Position numbers and translations under genes: made by a program
Part shown: positions 34,086 through 43,641 of the stretch, in pieces
How positions within the stretch are numbered: position 1 is the stretch's first letter
Layout of the letters: the number at the start of each line of letters is the position of its first letter
Notes under the pieces: generated by a model
Databases searched by the model: none
What the model saw: the letters and a program-made list of their open reading frames with translations, nothing else
Told to the model about the DNA's origin: nothing
From: Paraburkholderia sp. BL25I1N1
Lineage (GTDB): Bacteria; Pseudomonadota; Gammaproteobacteria; Burkholderiales; Burkholderiaceae
DNA: 64,000 nt
Reading direction: 5' to 3'
NCBI RefSeq assembly: GCF_003002025.1
Contig: NZ_PVZB01000012.1
Location: forward strand, 62,001 to 126,000

Positions 34086-35426
34086 TTAGCGTGGAAATGT
34101 CGGCCGAATAGAGTCGGCAGGAATGCCGATGAGTAACACCAGGGCGCCTAGAATGGTAACCGCTCCAACGCCTGCCAGACCGATGTAGAGACTGCCAGAA
34201 GCCGCTTTCAATGCCCCTACCATTGCTGGTGAGAAGAATCCACTGATCGCCGCAAGACTGCTAATGAGCGCTATGCCACAAGCCCTCGTTGCCTCAGGTA
34301 GGTAAGCAGGAGGGATCGTCCAGAACACGACAATCGCGCCGTATAGCCCAGCAGCGGCGACTGACAGGAGCGCCACCGTGATCAAGACGCTGCCTCCACC
34401 AAAGGGAAGAGCAGCGAGACATACGCCACAAGCGGCAGCGGCTGCCGCAGCATGCCAGCGCCTCTCCAGCAACAGATCTGAACTTCTGCTCAGGAAATAC
34501 ATGCCCATCGCCGCAGCGAGATAAGGAATCGCCGTCAACAGACCGACCGCTTGAAAGTCTCTAGCGCCCGCCTCTCTGATAAGAGTCGGCGCCCACAGCG
34601 CGATTGATACAGACGCCGAAAACATGGTCGCTGAGACGAAGCCAGCGACGTAGACCCGGATATCGAGCAACGTGTGCAGATACGATTCTCTTACACTTGG
34701 GCGCATGGAGCGGTCGACAGCTAAGTCACGTGCGATGATCTCTTTTTGCCTAGGCGTCAACCAGCTTACACGTTCAGGTCCGTCTTCAAGTAAAAACCAT
34801 GCTATTACCCCAAGTACTGCGGCCGGCAAGCCTTCCACGATGAACAATACTTGCCATCCCGCTAGTCCTCGCAAGCCATGTAGTTGTGTCATTACCAACC
34901 CAGACAAGGGGCTGCCAAAAATGCCAGCGACCGCCAGAGCCGACATGAAGACTGACGTCATCCGTCCGCGTCTTTTAGACGGAAACCAGTAAGTTAGGTA
35001 GAGAACGACGCCCGGGAAAAAGCCGGCCTCAGCAACACCGAGGAAGAACCGGGCAACATATAGTTCTGTTGGGGTGCGGACAAACGCAGTTGCCGCGGAT
35101 ACAAGTCCCCAAAAAATCATGATCCGCGTGATCGTTGCGCGCGTTCCGATGCGCTGCAACAGCAGATTGCTCGGTACCTCAAAAATAACATAGCCAACAA
35201 AGAACAGACCCGCTCCGAACCCATAGACGGCGTCGCCAAAGTGGAGGTCCGCTGTGAACTGTAGTTTTGCGAAGCCTATGTTCGCCCGATCAAGATAGTT
35301 GACGAAGTAGCAAGCGAAGAGAAAGGGCATTAGTCGCCATACGACCTTTCTGTAGGCCGCATCTCGCTCTTCTCCTGAACAATCTAACAATGACGATTCC
35401 GTGCTATCAATCGATATCGAGTGCAT
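34086..35426 (-). CDS. MFS transporter, anion:cation symporter type
   Basis: The protein has 446 residues with 12 predicted membrane segments. It starts at ATG 35426 with aggag 8 bases before it; a longer frame reaches 35582, but its first 50 residues are not family-like. Signature segments are FLFACYFVNYLDRANIGFAK (helix 1), FEVPSNLLLQRIG (loop 2-3) and RFFLGVAEAGFFPGVVLYLT (helix 4). These are typical of the ACS family, which imports organic acids such as tartrate, phthalate or sugar acids with protons. It is next to a DapA-like lyase gene on the same strand, with an IclR regulator beyond, so it is a small uptake-and-breakdown unit. Confidence 0.88.
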   Translation of the reverse strand: MHSISIDSTESSLLDCSGEERDAAYRKVVWRLMPFLFACYFVNYLDRANIGFAKLQFTADLHFGDAVYGFGAGLFFVGYVIFEVPSNLLLQRIGTRATITRIMIFWGLVSAATAFVRTPTELYVARFFLGVAEAGFFPGVVLYLTYWFPSKRRGRMTSVFMSALAVAGIFGSPLSGLVMTQLHGLRGLAGWQVLFIVEGLPAAVLGVIAWFLLEDGPERVSWLTPRQKEIIARDLAVDRSMRPSVRESYLHTLLDIRVYVAGFVSATMFSASVSIALWAPTLIREAGARDFQAVGLLTAIPYLAAAMGMYFLSRSSDLLLERRWHAAAAAAACGVCLAALPFGGGSVLITVALLSVAAAGLYGAIVVFWTIPPAYLPEATRACGIALISSLAAISGFFSPAMVGALKAASGSLYIGLAGVGAVTILGALVLLIGIPADSIRPTFPR

Positions 35427-35648
35427 CACATCTCCTAGATCAATGTCGAATTTTAATCCGGCATTGCCACGCAGTCGGCCGGAGTCTGGGTCATACGCTG
35501 TGGATGCGCTAGGCGGTTCACCCCCCGCGTTTGTCGGCTTGTCTCGAAAGAAAAAACGCGACATATTGCTCTCGAGCGACATTCATTTTGACCCGAGCCT
35601 GGAGCTCACGCACCTTCGCATGCCGTGTCGCAACGGATGGCCGTTTTC

Positions 35649-36587
35649 CTACATCAAACGGGCTTCTTCAAGTGCCGCGCGAACGTCAGCGATCTCATCC
35701 GGATTTAGCTTGACCCAAGGAAGTCGGACTTCGTCGTTTGGAAGCCGCCCTAGCATGAAGAGCGCCTCCTTCATCCTTGTATGCATGTCGAGTACAGGGG
35801 CTTTATAGAAACAGCGTGCCAGAGGATAGATTTGGTCGTTGAGGATCCGGGCTGTCTCAAGATCGTTACTTTGGACGGCTTTCCAGAGCGCGACATGCAG
35901 ATCGGCAATAACGCTGCCAGACCCTGAAAGGATGCCGCTACAGCCTAATACCAAGGAGCTAAGGAGCCACGCACTGTGCGTCGTCAAGACATTCAAAGGG
36001 CGCGTGTGTCCCTGCAGTATGCGAATATTGCGCTCATGCAGAACGGGGTCGTTGCTTCGGTCCTTTATCGCTTTCACCGAAGGGACTTCGTCCGCCAGTC
36101 GCAATAGCGTATCAATAGAATGACCCTGCCCCGTGCCCATCTCGAACTGAAACACGACCAAGGGAAGATCCGTTGCATCGGCGATCGCCTTGTAGTGGTC
36201 AATCGTCATTTCCGGGCGCATCTCGGATCCGCGCGCAAACACGGCTGGGGGGAAGACCAGTAATGAGGACGCTCCGCCGGCATCGGCTTGCCTCGCGATC
36301 TGAGCAGCATCATGCGCTCCATGCGCAAAAACACCATGCATCAGCGGAATGTCATCGCCCACTTCGTCGACCATAATCTCGAGTGTGCGTTTTTGTTCCC
36401 CCAACGTCAGCGCGGTCACCTCCTGCGACACCCCGTTGACACAGATCGAGCTGATGCCATCGGTGTTCGCGATCTCGCGCATGTGGCTTCGGAGCGCTGT
36501 TTCATCGATGCTCATGTCCTGCCTGAACGGCATTAGGGCGGCTGGAATCACCCCCGCGGGTACGTGGTCCTTGAACTTACGACTCAT
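35649..36587 (-). CDS. DapA-superfamily aldolase/lyase
   Basis: This 312-residue (beta/alpha)8 barrel is of the dihydrodipicolinate synthase/N-acetylneuraminate lyase superfamily. The Schiff-base lysine is Lys175 in VKAIKDRS. The usual GTTGE loop reads NGVSQE, and the usual catalytic Tyr of the YN-P motif is replaced (VVFQFEMG, Phe). It is therefore not a true DapA and probably acts on another 2-keto acid or a hydroxy acid. The MFS symporter follows 223 bp downstream on the same strand, and an IclR regulator is divergent, 81 bp away. This suggests catabolism of an imported acid. Confidence 0.85.
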   Translation of the reverse strand: MSRKFKDHVPAGVIPAALMPFRQDMSIDETALRSHMREIANTDGISSICVNGVSQEVTALTLGEQKRTLEIMVDEVGDDIPLMHGVFAHGAHDAAQIARQADAGGASSLLVFPPAVFARGSEMRPEMTIDHYKAIADATDLPLVVFQFEMGTGQGHSIDTLLRLADEVPSVKAIKDRSNDPVLHERNIRILQGHTRPLNVLTTHSAWLLSSLVLGCSGILSGSGSVIADLHVALWKAVQSNDLETARILNDQIYPLARCFYKAPVLDMHTRMKEALFMLGRLPNDEVRLPWVKLNPDEIADVRAALEEARLM

Positions 36588-36668
36588 TTCAAACTCCTCA
36601 CAGTTGTTGAAAATGCTGAGTCGAGTTTAGACGCGACATACCAGAGATTCCATGATAGTGTCCATCAA

Positions 36669-37463
36669 ATGAACACCATGTCGTCGATGCCTCGTTTAGG
36701 AAAGGGCTGGTCGCAATCGCTCCGGCGATCGGTCGCCATATTGCGTGTGCTGGCAGCGCCACGGGCGAATGGTTTTGCACTGGTCGAACTCACTCGCGCC
36801 ACGGGTTTACCTCATTCGACGGTCTATCGGCTTTTGCAGCAGTTGTGCGACGAAGCACTCGTGGTTTATCAGTCCGATGCGCGTAGATATGTACTTGGCC
36901 CGCTGACCTTTGAACTCGGGCTTGCAGCTGCCGATCATTGCGACATCCGCGCAAAATGCGTCCAGTCAATGAATAGCATTCTTCAGGCAACTCAGGACAC
37001 CTGCTATCTCGTCATGAGGAGTGGTGCGGATGCAGTCTGTATTGACAGGCGGGAGGGCACGTGTCCCATCCGTGTGCTGACGCTCGATATCGGCAGCCGC
37101 CGTCCTCTTGGCGTCGGTGCGGCGGGCCTCGCCATTCTCTCCGGCCTGCCGCAGGACGAAGTGATAGAAATCATCGAAAACAACGCAGAAAGGCTTCAAC
37201 CATTCAACAGACTCAACACGCAGCTTGTAGCGGCTCATGTCGAAGAAACTAGAAGCCGCGGATTTGCGGTCAGTGGTAACTGGGTCACGTTGGGCGTAAC
37301 AGGTATCGGAGTCCCTCTAAATGATGCTAGTGGCCGACCGTTCGGGGCGCTCAGCCTGTCCGCTGTGAATCATCGTATGCTAGAGGAACGTTGGGACGAG
37401 ATCGTCGGCATCTTGCGTAGCGAGGCGAAGCGAATCCAGAATATCCTTTTGAACGGTACATAG
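36669..37463 (+). CDS. IclR-family transcriptional regulator
   Basis: The N-terminal winged helix (RRSVAILRVLAAPRANGFAL, ATGLPHSTVYRLLQQLCDE) is followed by the IclR effector-binding domain (DTCYLVMRSGADAVCIDRRE, LGVGAAGLAILSGLP, VTGIGVPLNDASGRPFGALS). I placed the start at ATG 36669; ATGs at 36678 and 36687 are alternatives, and none has a strong ribosome site. It is divergent from the DapA-like gene, and the 81-bp gap should hold its operator. It is the likely regulator of the lyase/MFS unit. Confidence 0.87.
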   Translation: MNTMSSMPRLGKGWSQSLRRSVAILRVLAAPRANGFALVELTRATGLPHSTVYRLLQQLCDEALVVYQSDARRYVLGPLTFELGLAAADHCDIRAKCVQSMNSILQATQDTCYLVMRSGADAVCIDRREGTCPIRVLTLDIGSRRPLGVGAAGLAILSGLPQDEVIEIIENNAERLQPFNRLNTQLVAAHVEETRSRGFAVSGNWVTLGVTGIGVPLNDASGRPFGALSLSAVNHRMLEERWDEIVGILRSEAKRIQNILLNGT

Positions 37464-37764
37464 TTGGTCGTACAAAAAATCAATCGACACTCCGATTCGG
37501 CGATGAGAGTGCAATGGCAGCGAAACAAGGGGCGCCGCGCAATCAGTTGAACAATTCTCCGCGTCATCGAAAATTGATGCCCAAACCGATGGGACTTGCT
37601 GCATGCAGCGTTCACTCGTGAATGCGGAGAATAAGCACGCTTGACCGGAGCAATGGTGGTTCTTACGGCGACATTACGTTGAAGCGCTGCGAAGTTTCGA
37701 GTACTTCGCAGCGTTATACCAATTGCGCTCGCAGCCAGCGCGCCAAGTCTGCGCCGAGCTTGTG
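37464..37764. other. Intergenic region between convergent iclR-type and flgE genes
   Basis: About 300 bp with no gene. It contains one strong hairpin near its right end, listed separately. Confidence 0.4.
37685..37713. terminator. Hairpin between convergent genes
   Basis: cgctgcgaagt (37685-37695) pairs perfectly with acttcgcagcg (37703-37713) across a 7-base loop. It lies just beyond the flgE stop and may end transcripts from either side. There is no clear T-run, so termination may be inefficient or the hairpin may protect the 3' end. Confidence 0.5.
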
Positions 37765-39000
37765 CTACAGATTGATTAGCGTCTGATCGACGGTCTGCTG
37801 CGTTTTGATCGACTGCGAGTTAGCCTGATAATTACGCTGGGCAGTTATGAGATTGACGAGCTCTGTCGTCAAATCAACGGTCGATCCTTCAACCGCGCCG
37901 CCTTGAACGACTCCATGGTTGGTCGATCCCGGGGTGGAGACCTGTGGCGCCCCTGAGCTTGCAGACTGACTAAAAAGGTTTCCGCCCAGATCAGTGAGTC
38001 CGTCCGGGTTGGAAAAGTCCGCAAGTACTATTTGACCAATAGGTAGCGTTTCACCATTGGAGTATGTGCCGGTGATTGTTCCGTCATTGCCGACCGTATA
38101 TCGCTGGAGTTGACCCGCGGACGAACCGTCAGGATTTAGCTTCGTGATGCCGTTGGCTTGTCCATACTGAGTTGTGCCCGTTAGATCAAGCGTCAAGGGT
38201 TGAGTGGTTGCTCCTCCGTCTGCACCATTGGGAATATTGAAGGCGAACTTTGCCGGGCTGGGAGCGGTTAAATTCCCGGACGTATCAAACGTTACTGTGC
38301 CGAGTTTGCCCGTCGCACTTGGCCCGACTGGCGTAGCGGGGTTTCCAGACGTACTGTAGACGTCCCACGAGCCAACCGCATTCTTCACGAAGTACAGGTT
38401 GACGTCATGCGAACCTCCAAGCGAATCATAGACCGACGCGGTCGTCGGGTAGTTATAGCTCGTCGAGTCTGATGCTGAGAAGGTGCCTGTCGTGGGGATC
38501 GGGTCCTGCGAGTTGAGGTTGAACGCTGCGGCGATGTTCTTGGTGGGTGTCGGCGCAAGGTCGGCACTCGGGATCTGTAGCGGAACGATGTTGCTCTTGT
38601 CGATGACGCCGCTTGAGTTGGCTGCGTAGCCCATAAGCGGAAGACCGTCTGCATTGACGATCGCGCCTGTTTTGTCGGGCTGAAACTGCCCATTGCGCGA
38701 ATACACGGTGGCGCCGTTCTGCGACAGCGTGAAGAAGCCGTTGCCGTTGATGGCGACGTCTAGATCATTATTGGTGCTGGTTATGGTGCCTTGGGTGAAA
38801 ATCTGATTGATATTGGAGACACGGGTACCGATGCCAATCTGATTGTTTACCGCGGTCGTCATTGCACTGGCGTACACGTCTGCAAACTCGGCTCGACTTT
38901 CCTTGAATCCGACCGTGTTTGCGTTGGCAATATTGTTGGAAATCACGTCGAGATCGCTGGATGCGCCAGCCAATCCGCTTAAAGCTGTTGCGTAGCTCAT
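37765..39000 (-). CDS. flgE: Flagellar hook protein FlgE, isolated copy
   Basis: This 411-residue hook protein has a complete N-terminal rod/hook motif (SGLAGASSDLDVISNNIANA, NTVGFKESRAEFADVYA), the FlgE D1/D2 regions (GNGFFTLSQNGATVYSRNGQ, SVYDSLGGSHDVNLYFV) and the C-terminal helix (TELVNLITAQRNYQANSQSI). It would polymerise outside the cell as the flexible hook, exported by the flagellar type III apparatus. No other flagellar genes are next to it (flgD and flgF would be expected), so this is an orphan paralogue or part of a scattered second flagellar set. An agaggg ribosome site precedes ATG 39000. Confidence 0.9.
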   Translation of the reverse strand: MSYATALSGLAGASSDLDVISNNIANANTVGFKESRAEFADVYASAMTTAVNNQIGIGTRVSNINQIFTQGTITSTNNDLDVAINGNGFFTLSQNGATVYSRNGQFQPDKTGAIVNADGLPLMGYAANSSGVIDKSNIVPLQIPSADLAPTPTKNIAAAFNLNSQDPIPTTGTFSASDSTSYNYPTTASVYDSLGGSHDVNLYFVKNAVGSWDVYSTSGNPATPVGPSATGKLGTVTFDTSGNLTAPSPAKFAFNIPNGADGGATTQPLTLDLTGTTQYGQANGITKLNPDGSSAGQLQRYTVGNDGTITGTYSNGETLPIGQIVLADFSNPDGLTDLGGNLFSQSASSGAPQVSTPGSTNHGVVQGGAVEGSTVDLTTELVNLITAQRNYQANSQSIKTQQTVDQTLINL

Positions 39001-39065
39001 TCTTACCCTCTAGAAGTGTATGGGATCAGAAACTGAAAACTTCGAATTTCATCCGATCCGGATCC

Positions 39066-39629
39066 TCAAAAACAACGGTAAACCTCAACAAAAATGCTGC
39101 TAACTAGTGGGGGTGTCGGAACTTGAAGCGTACCGCCGCCGTTCAGTTGAAATCTGAGCTGGACGACAGTTGAAAGTGGGAGACCAAGTTCTTCAACATT
39201 GAACTCGATAGTCCTAGGCAGATGCTCACCGAAGTATCTGAAGTCCAACAGGCCAATGAATGTCAGTTCATGGTCGAACAGATAGCCTGTAGCCTGTATA
39301 GGACGTCTAGCGTGGTCCGTACTCGTCACCCCAATTTTGATTTTTTGGATGATGCTGAGGGTACTGATATGCCTCGCTCTAAAGCTTGGCCCCGGATAGT
39401 CATTGTTCCAAGCCGTCACACAGACGTTGCAGGTGGCGAACCCTTTCCACCCGTCGACGGACGGATGGCATTCGACGATCTCCGACGGCAGTGGTAACCG
39501 TTCGTTTCGCCCGTGTTCTACCGGGCGAACGCTCTGCCAGTAATCGGAAGGTGGAAAGAAGAGAGGCTTAAGGCTTTGCTCGGTGGGTTCCATAGAACTT
39601 TGAGTAGAACTAGTCGCTGTGTGGGTCAT
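39066..39629 (-). CDS. Hypothetical protein, 187 aa
   Basis: Not recognised. The N-terminus is Ser/Thr-rich (MTHTATSSTQSSMEPTEQS). The C-terminal two thirds alternate strands, with IGVTSTDHARRPIQATGYLF, DHELTFIGLLDFRYFGEHLP and FNVEELGLPLSTVVQLRFQL. This may be a small beta-sandwich. Base composition is more AT-rich than its neighbours, which suggests recent transfer. No leader peptide. The ribosome site is weak, and a later Met (MEPTEQS) could be the start. Confidence 0.45.
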   Translation of the reverse strand: MTHTATSSTQSSMEPTEQSLKPLFFPPSDYWQSVRPVEHGRNERLPLPSEIVECHPSVDGWKGFATCNVCVTAWNNDYPGPSFRARHISTLSIIQKIKIGVTSTDHARRPIQATGYLFDHELTFIGLLDFRYFGEHLPRTIEFNVEELGLPLSTVVQLRFQLNGGGTLQVPTPPLVSSIFVEVYRCF

Positions 39630-40394
39630 CGCATTATTGGACTAGATACTTGGAATGTTCTGTTGAACTACGAGTGAATCCACTGCTAATTCATGTTTTA
39701 GCAGTGGTGGCGCATATGATGCGAAGCTGAATTCCGTTGTCGCTTAACGGTTATCAAGAAACAGTGAGTTCCTGAAAATATCGTTTAACGGTTAGTTGGG
39801 ACCTTCATTGAATCAAGGGCAAGTTTGTTCATCACATAAAAAATGATGTTCGTTATGCACATGCCTTTGAGTTGAAAATACACCGTGACAAGGCTCGGGG
39901 ATTTCAGGCCGTGGCCGTCGCGCCTATTTGTTGTCGAGTGTCGAACGTTTCGTTAAGGTTAGTGTGGAATAGTGTTTACGGTTAGCAGGCGGTAGGGTGT
40001 CAACGGTCAGGGGGCGAGAAAGACGCTCACCGCGGTCCGCAAAAAACGACTGTGGGCGGCGCTTAATCAATCCTCGCGGGCATCAGTGTGTGTCGGCGCC
40101 GTCCCGAGCGAAAGCTCTTCAGCCAGATAGTCGATCGTGTGGTGAGTTTCGACGTTTGGGAGGCACAATTTGCTGTGCCAAACGTGCCGCGAAAGGTGAT
40201 ATCGACAGCAGAATAGTGTGGAGATTTCGATCTGGTGCGAGTAGTATTTATGAATACGTTCAAAAAATGAAGCGACGGCGTATGGCAGGTACAAGAGAAC
40301 TCAGAAATTCGGCCGCGTCGTTACCAGATGCGCGTCCCAGTGGGTCAATGTCCGGGCCCAGACGCGTTCTAAAACCCGGAATGTAGGAGCAAAC
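39630..40394. other. AT-rich non-coding stretch with short repeated motifs
   Basis: About 765 bp without a convincing gene. The motif taacggtta or close variants recurs at 39744 (cttaacggttat), 39783 (gtttaacggttag), 39952 (gttaaggttag) and 39975 (tttacggttag). These could be binding sites or remnants of a repeat. The right end carries the ribosome site (aggag) of the HxlR gene. Confidence 0.35.
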
Positions 40395-40919
40395 ATGCGC
40401 TGGGATGATATTGGTTTTAGTCTGTGTCCGATTGCTCGATCGCTCGCCGTGGTGGGTGATCGTTGGACGCTTTTGATCTTGCGGGAACTGGGCATGGGCA
40501 TGCACCGCTTCGAAGAGGTTCAAGCGCAGACCGGCATGTCATCACACCTACTCTCGACGCGACTAAAACGATTGAAGGCAGAAGGTGTTATCGAATGGCA
40601 TCTCTACAGTGCAAAGCCGGCGCGCTATGAATATGCTGCAACGACGAAAGGGAAGGAGCTTGACGCGGTTCTTCTTGCCCTTCAGGCGTGGGGGCAGAAG
40701 TGGGGTGATTTCGATCCGCAAGCTGAGCCATCGCTCACCTGGGTGTTGAAAGAAACGGGGCAACAGATTGGCCCCTTCCTGAAGTCTCCCTCCGGCGACA
40801 AGCCGTTCACGTTTGATGATGCCACACCCGTCATAAGTGCAGCGTTCCAGGCCGAACGCGAGGCGCGTCGACTAGCGTTTCTCGCTTTCCGGCGCGATGG
40901 CAGAGGCGGACGCAAGTAA
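40395..40919 (+). CDS. HxlR-family transcriptional regulator
   Basis: The protein has 174 residues. The HxlR winged helix is complete at the N-terminus: LCPIARSLAVVGDRWTLLIL, RFEEVQAQTGMSSHLLSTRL, and the wing (RYEYAATTKGKELDAVLLAL). The single Cys11 in the SLCPIAR segment sits where redox- or aldehyde-sensing HxlR proteins carry a reactive cysteine. It starts at ATG 40395, 6 bases after aggag. A paralogue lies at 62711-63403, bracketing the redox/efflux region. The target genes are unknown. Confidence 0.87.
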   Translation: MRWDDIGFSLCPIARSLAVVGDRWTLLILRELGMGMHRFEEVQAQTGMSSHLLSTRLKRLKAEGVIEWHLYSAKPARYEYAATTKGKELDAVLLALQAWGQKWGDFDPQAEPSLTWVLKETGQQIGPFLKSPSGDKPFTFDDATPVISAAFQAEREARRLAFLAFRRDGRGGRK

Positions 40920-41211
40920 GCAGGCAAGGGGCATCCGGCCCGTGGTTCAGTTTCAATACTGAATGTCTGACAGAGTGAGATTGTTGCGTAACGCTCGGGT
41001 GCTCGACGCGTCCTGACGTATCAAGTCCGCAGAGTTAACTACCTCTCTTCCGCGAATCGACATCAGGACTCAAGCATCTTGGTGTTCGTGACTGCCCCGA
41101 TCTACCTTTGGCGCAACGCATGAGGTAGCAATTAACAAATCTTAATAACACGCAACTCGTCACGTTCGCACGAAAAGCCCACCATTCACCTACTGTTGCT
41201 TGGGGGCTGTG

Positions 41212-41778
41212 ATGGAAAGATTTGGACTGGACGAGAATGAGGGGCCCACGCGCCGGTCTCCGTGTATCGCGAGAGCATCTGATCCTCAAAAGCGTGGCAC
41301 CGATACGTTAGAGGTAGCCATGGAGGACAAAAGGCTGTCGTTTGGTACACGGGTTCCCCATTCGGGGGAGTCTCGTATGGAGGTTCGCAACGCGATCCAC
41401 CACCTTCCATCTGAGATGGATATCGGCTATGAGTGGCGATTGAAGAATTCTCCTCCCGAGCGCTCATTCGGGTTCTATGCAAGCCCGTCATTTCTTGGAC
41501 GGTATGGTCACCCTGTCAGTCCTCAAGACCTGAAGCCGGGCCAGTTCATGTCCTATTCGGGCGCTAGTGTCACTGCAAGGATTGTTTTTCGGCACGGAGT
41601 GAACGGATACAGATCGCTGCTGGTGTCGACCTCCGATACGCAAAGCAGTTGTGCCATAGCTCTGGTAAAGGCCGCGATTCGTGGACTGGGCGTGATTTGG
41701 GTGCCGCACTGGGCTGCGGAGTCTGCGCTTTACCGATTCGAGCTAGTACAGATTATGCATGAATGGGGTCTGTCGTAG
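41212..41778 (+). pseudogene. LysR-type regulator, substrate-binding half only
   Basis: From about 41400 the product resembles the C-terminal effector domain of LysR regulators: MDIGYEWRLKNSPPERSFGF, YASPSFLGRYGHPVSPQDLK, VKAAIRGLGVIWVPHWAAES, ELVQIMHEWGLS. The helix-turn-helix domain that should precede it is missing, and the first 60 residues are not LysR-like. It is probably a truncated regulator fused to unrelated sequence. It is not expected to bind DNA on its own. Confidence 0.55.
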
Positions 41779-41826
41779 CGGCGAAGAATACTAATGCTGT
41801 GAGCCGTTGTTTCAGCCGAAATTCCC

Positions 41827-42438
41827 ATGCGTCTATCAGGCAGTCCGCGATGGCGGTCTGCGCTGCTTATTGCGGTACCCCTTGTTCAGGGACTACAGGC
41901 CGATAGGACGATGACTCGCGCGCAGTTAGAAGATTTTGATGGAAAGAGCTTTTACTTCATTTGCCGAGGCTGGACTATGCAACGCCTTTTACACACCAGC
42001 GATCCGTGGCTTCATGCGATAAAGATGCTCCGACGGGCCGTTGCCTACGGTATCAATCAGTCCGACCAAGATTCCTTCCAACTGCCGATGCGTGTGCTTT
42101 CGCGTCAAACCACGGGTAGGCACGAAAACATCATCGTAAAAGTACTCGATAGACCGACTAGCAGCACCGCAACGGTTTCGTGGCGCGATTCGACGTCTTG
42201 TCACTATGGCGATCAGCTTTGGTCGCGGCGGATTGCTCGGTTCAACGGCGTATGCGCACTGACCGGCAAGCCGGTTCGAAAGGGCGACCTTGTCTACCAG
42301 CCACGTACATCGGGCCATCGGCCGATCAATGCCAACCGAATGATTCTATCGTCGGTAATAACACTTGCAAATTCATCGGAGATTCTACAAATGCCGGCCG
42401 CCATAGATTCGTCCGTGGCCGAATGTGCGCCGGCGTAA
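41827..42438 (+). CDS. DUF3331 domain protein
   Basis: The C-terminal part shows the DUF3331 pattern: VLDRPTSSTATVSWRDSTSC, HYGDQLWSRRIARFNGVCAL and TGKPVRKGDLVYQPRTSG, with a Cys-x-Leu-Thr-Gly-Lys motif suggestive of a small metal- or nucleic-acid-binding fold. The family is known to me mainly from Burkholderia-group genomes and has no assigned function. The start is uncertain: ATG 41827 gives 203 residues, and ATG 41911 would give a shorter protein. Confidence 0.65.
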   Translation: MRLSGSPRWRSALLIAVPLVQGLQADRTMTRAQLEDFDGKSFYFICRGWTMQRLLHTSDPWLHAIKMLRRAVAYGINQSDQDSFQLPMRVLSRQTTGRHENIIVKVLDRPTSSTATVSWRDSTSCHYGDQLWSRRIARFNGVCALTGKPVRKGDLVYQPRTSGHRPINANRMILSSVITLANSSEILQMPAAIDSSVAECAPA

Positions 42439-42523
42439 TCAGCGTATTTTGCTTTTGTACGGCTGTCGGATTGTCCCCCAAGGGGCTCTTTGAGACAGCG
42501 GCCTAGCTAAGAAAGGAACACAA

Positions 42524-43510
42524 ATGAAGTTGAAATCTATCATCGTTGCAATGACTATCGCGCTTTCTTCAGGCTTTGTCGTCGCCGCACCGGCCAAGAC
42601 ATCGGCTAAGACCTATGCCATGTCGGATAACGCGCTAGTAAAAAGCTTACCTGGCTTCAAAAACGAATACGCGGAGGTTGACGGCATCCGTCTGCACTAT
42701 GTAACGGGAGGCCAAGGGAGTGCCGTACTATTGTTGCCAGGTTGGCCCGAGACATGGTGGGGATATCACAAGATCATGCCAGAGCTGGCGAAGACACACC
42801 GCGTATATGCCGTGGATATAAGAGGGATGGGTAGCTCCGACAAACCGCCCGGCGGTTATGACAAGAAGACCATGGCTAACGACCTTTCCGAGCTCATCCA
42901 TCAGCTAGGCTACGAGAAAGTTGATGTGGTAGGCCACGATATTGGGGCGATGGTGGCCTTTAGTCTGGCCGCCAACCACCCCGAACAGGTGCGTAAGCTG
43001 GTGATGTTGGATGTCGCTCATCCGTCAGCGGGGTATCTGAAGCTACCTCTCTTGCCTGAAGCAGGAACGTTTGGGGACAAGATTGATGAAGATCATCCGT
43101 ATCTCTGGTGGTTTGCCTTCCATCAGGTTAAGGGCCTTCCCGAAGATCTTCTCCAAGGTCGCGCCGGGCTGGAGCAAGCTTGGTTCTTCCGATACATGCT
43201 GAAGGATGAGACGGCGATAGATGCTCGAGACCGTGCTGTCTACGCTGCCGCCTACTCAAGCCGGGACGCAATCCGGGCGAGCAATGGCTGGTATCAGGCT
43301 TTCCCCCAGGATATTGCCGACAGTGGCACCTACAAGCCAATGATCATGCCGGTACTGGGTCTTGGCGGCCCCGGATATTCACGATTGAAGGCGTCGCTTG
43401 ATGCAAGCGCTCCAGGATCGACTACCCTCCGGGTCGAGGGAAGTGGCCACTTTATCGCCGAAGAAAAGCCGGCTGCGCTTCTCTTCGATCTAAATGGATT
43501 CTTGAACTAG
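42524..43510 (+). CDS. Secreted epoxide-hydrolase-like alpha/beta hydrolase
   Basis: The protein has 328 residues, with a Sec-type leader (MKLKSIIVAMTIALSSGFVV, cleavage near AAPA), so it acts in the periplasm. The nucleophile is Asp139 in VGHDIGAM, as in epoxide hydrolases and haloalkane dehalogenases. The upstream motif LLPGWPETWWGY corresponds to HGWP with Pro replacing His. The likely catalytic His is in EGSGHFIAEE near the C-terminus. A ribosome site gaaagga precedes ATG 42524. It opens a region rich in detoxification genes. The substrate is unknown. Confidence 0.85.
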   Translation: MKLKSIIVAMTIALSSGFVVAAPAKTSAKTYAMSDNALVKSLPGFKNEYAEVDGIRLHYVTGGQGSAVLLLPGWPETWWGYHKIMPELAKTHRVYAVDIRGMGSSDKPPGGYDKKTMANDLSELIHQLGYEKVDVVGHDIGAMVAFSLAANHPEQVRKLVMLDVAHPSAGYLKLPLLPEAGTFGDKIDEDHPYLWWFAFHQVKGLPEDLLQGRAGLEQAWFFRYMLKDETAIDARDRAVYAAAYSSRDAIRASNGWYQAFPQDIADSGTYKPMIMPVLGLGGPGYSRLKASLDASAPGSTTLRVEGSGHFIAEEKPAALLFDLNGFLN

Positions 43511-43641
43511 TCGAATTGCGCACCGATGCGCCGCGATGGGGCGCTTTTCAGCCCGCATGGCGGCGCGATCCAACCGCTACCAGAGCGTTGCAACACCTGT
43601 GCGATCCCGTTGTTCCGTGTCAATCATCAAAATGGCCTGCC

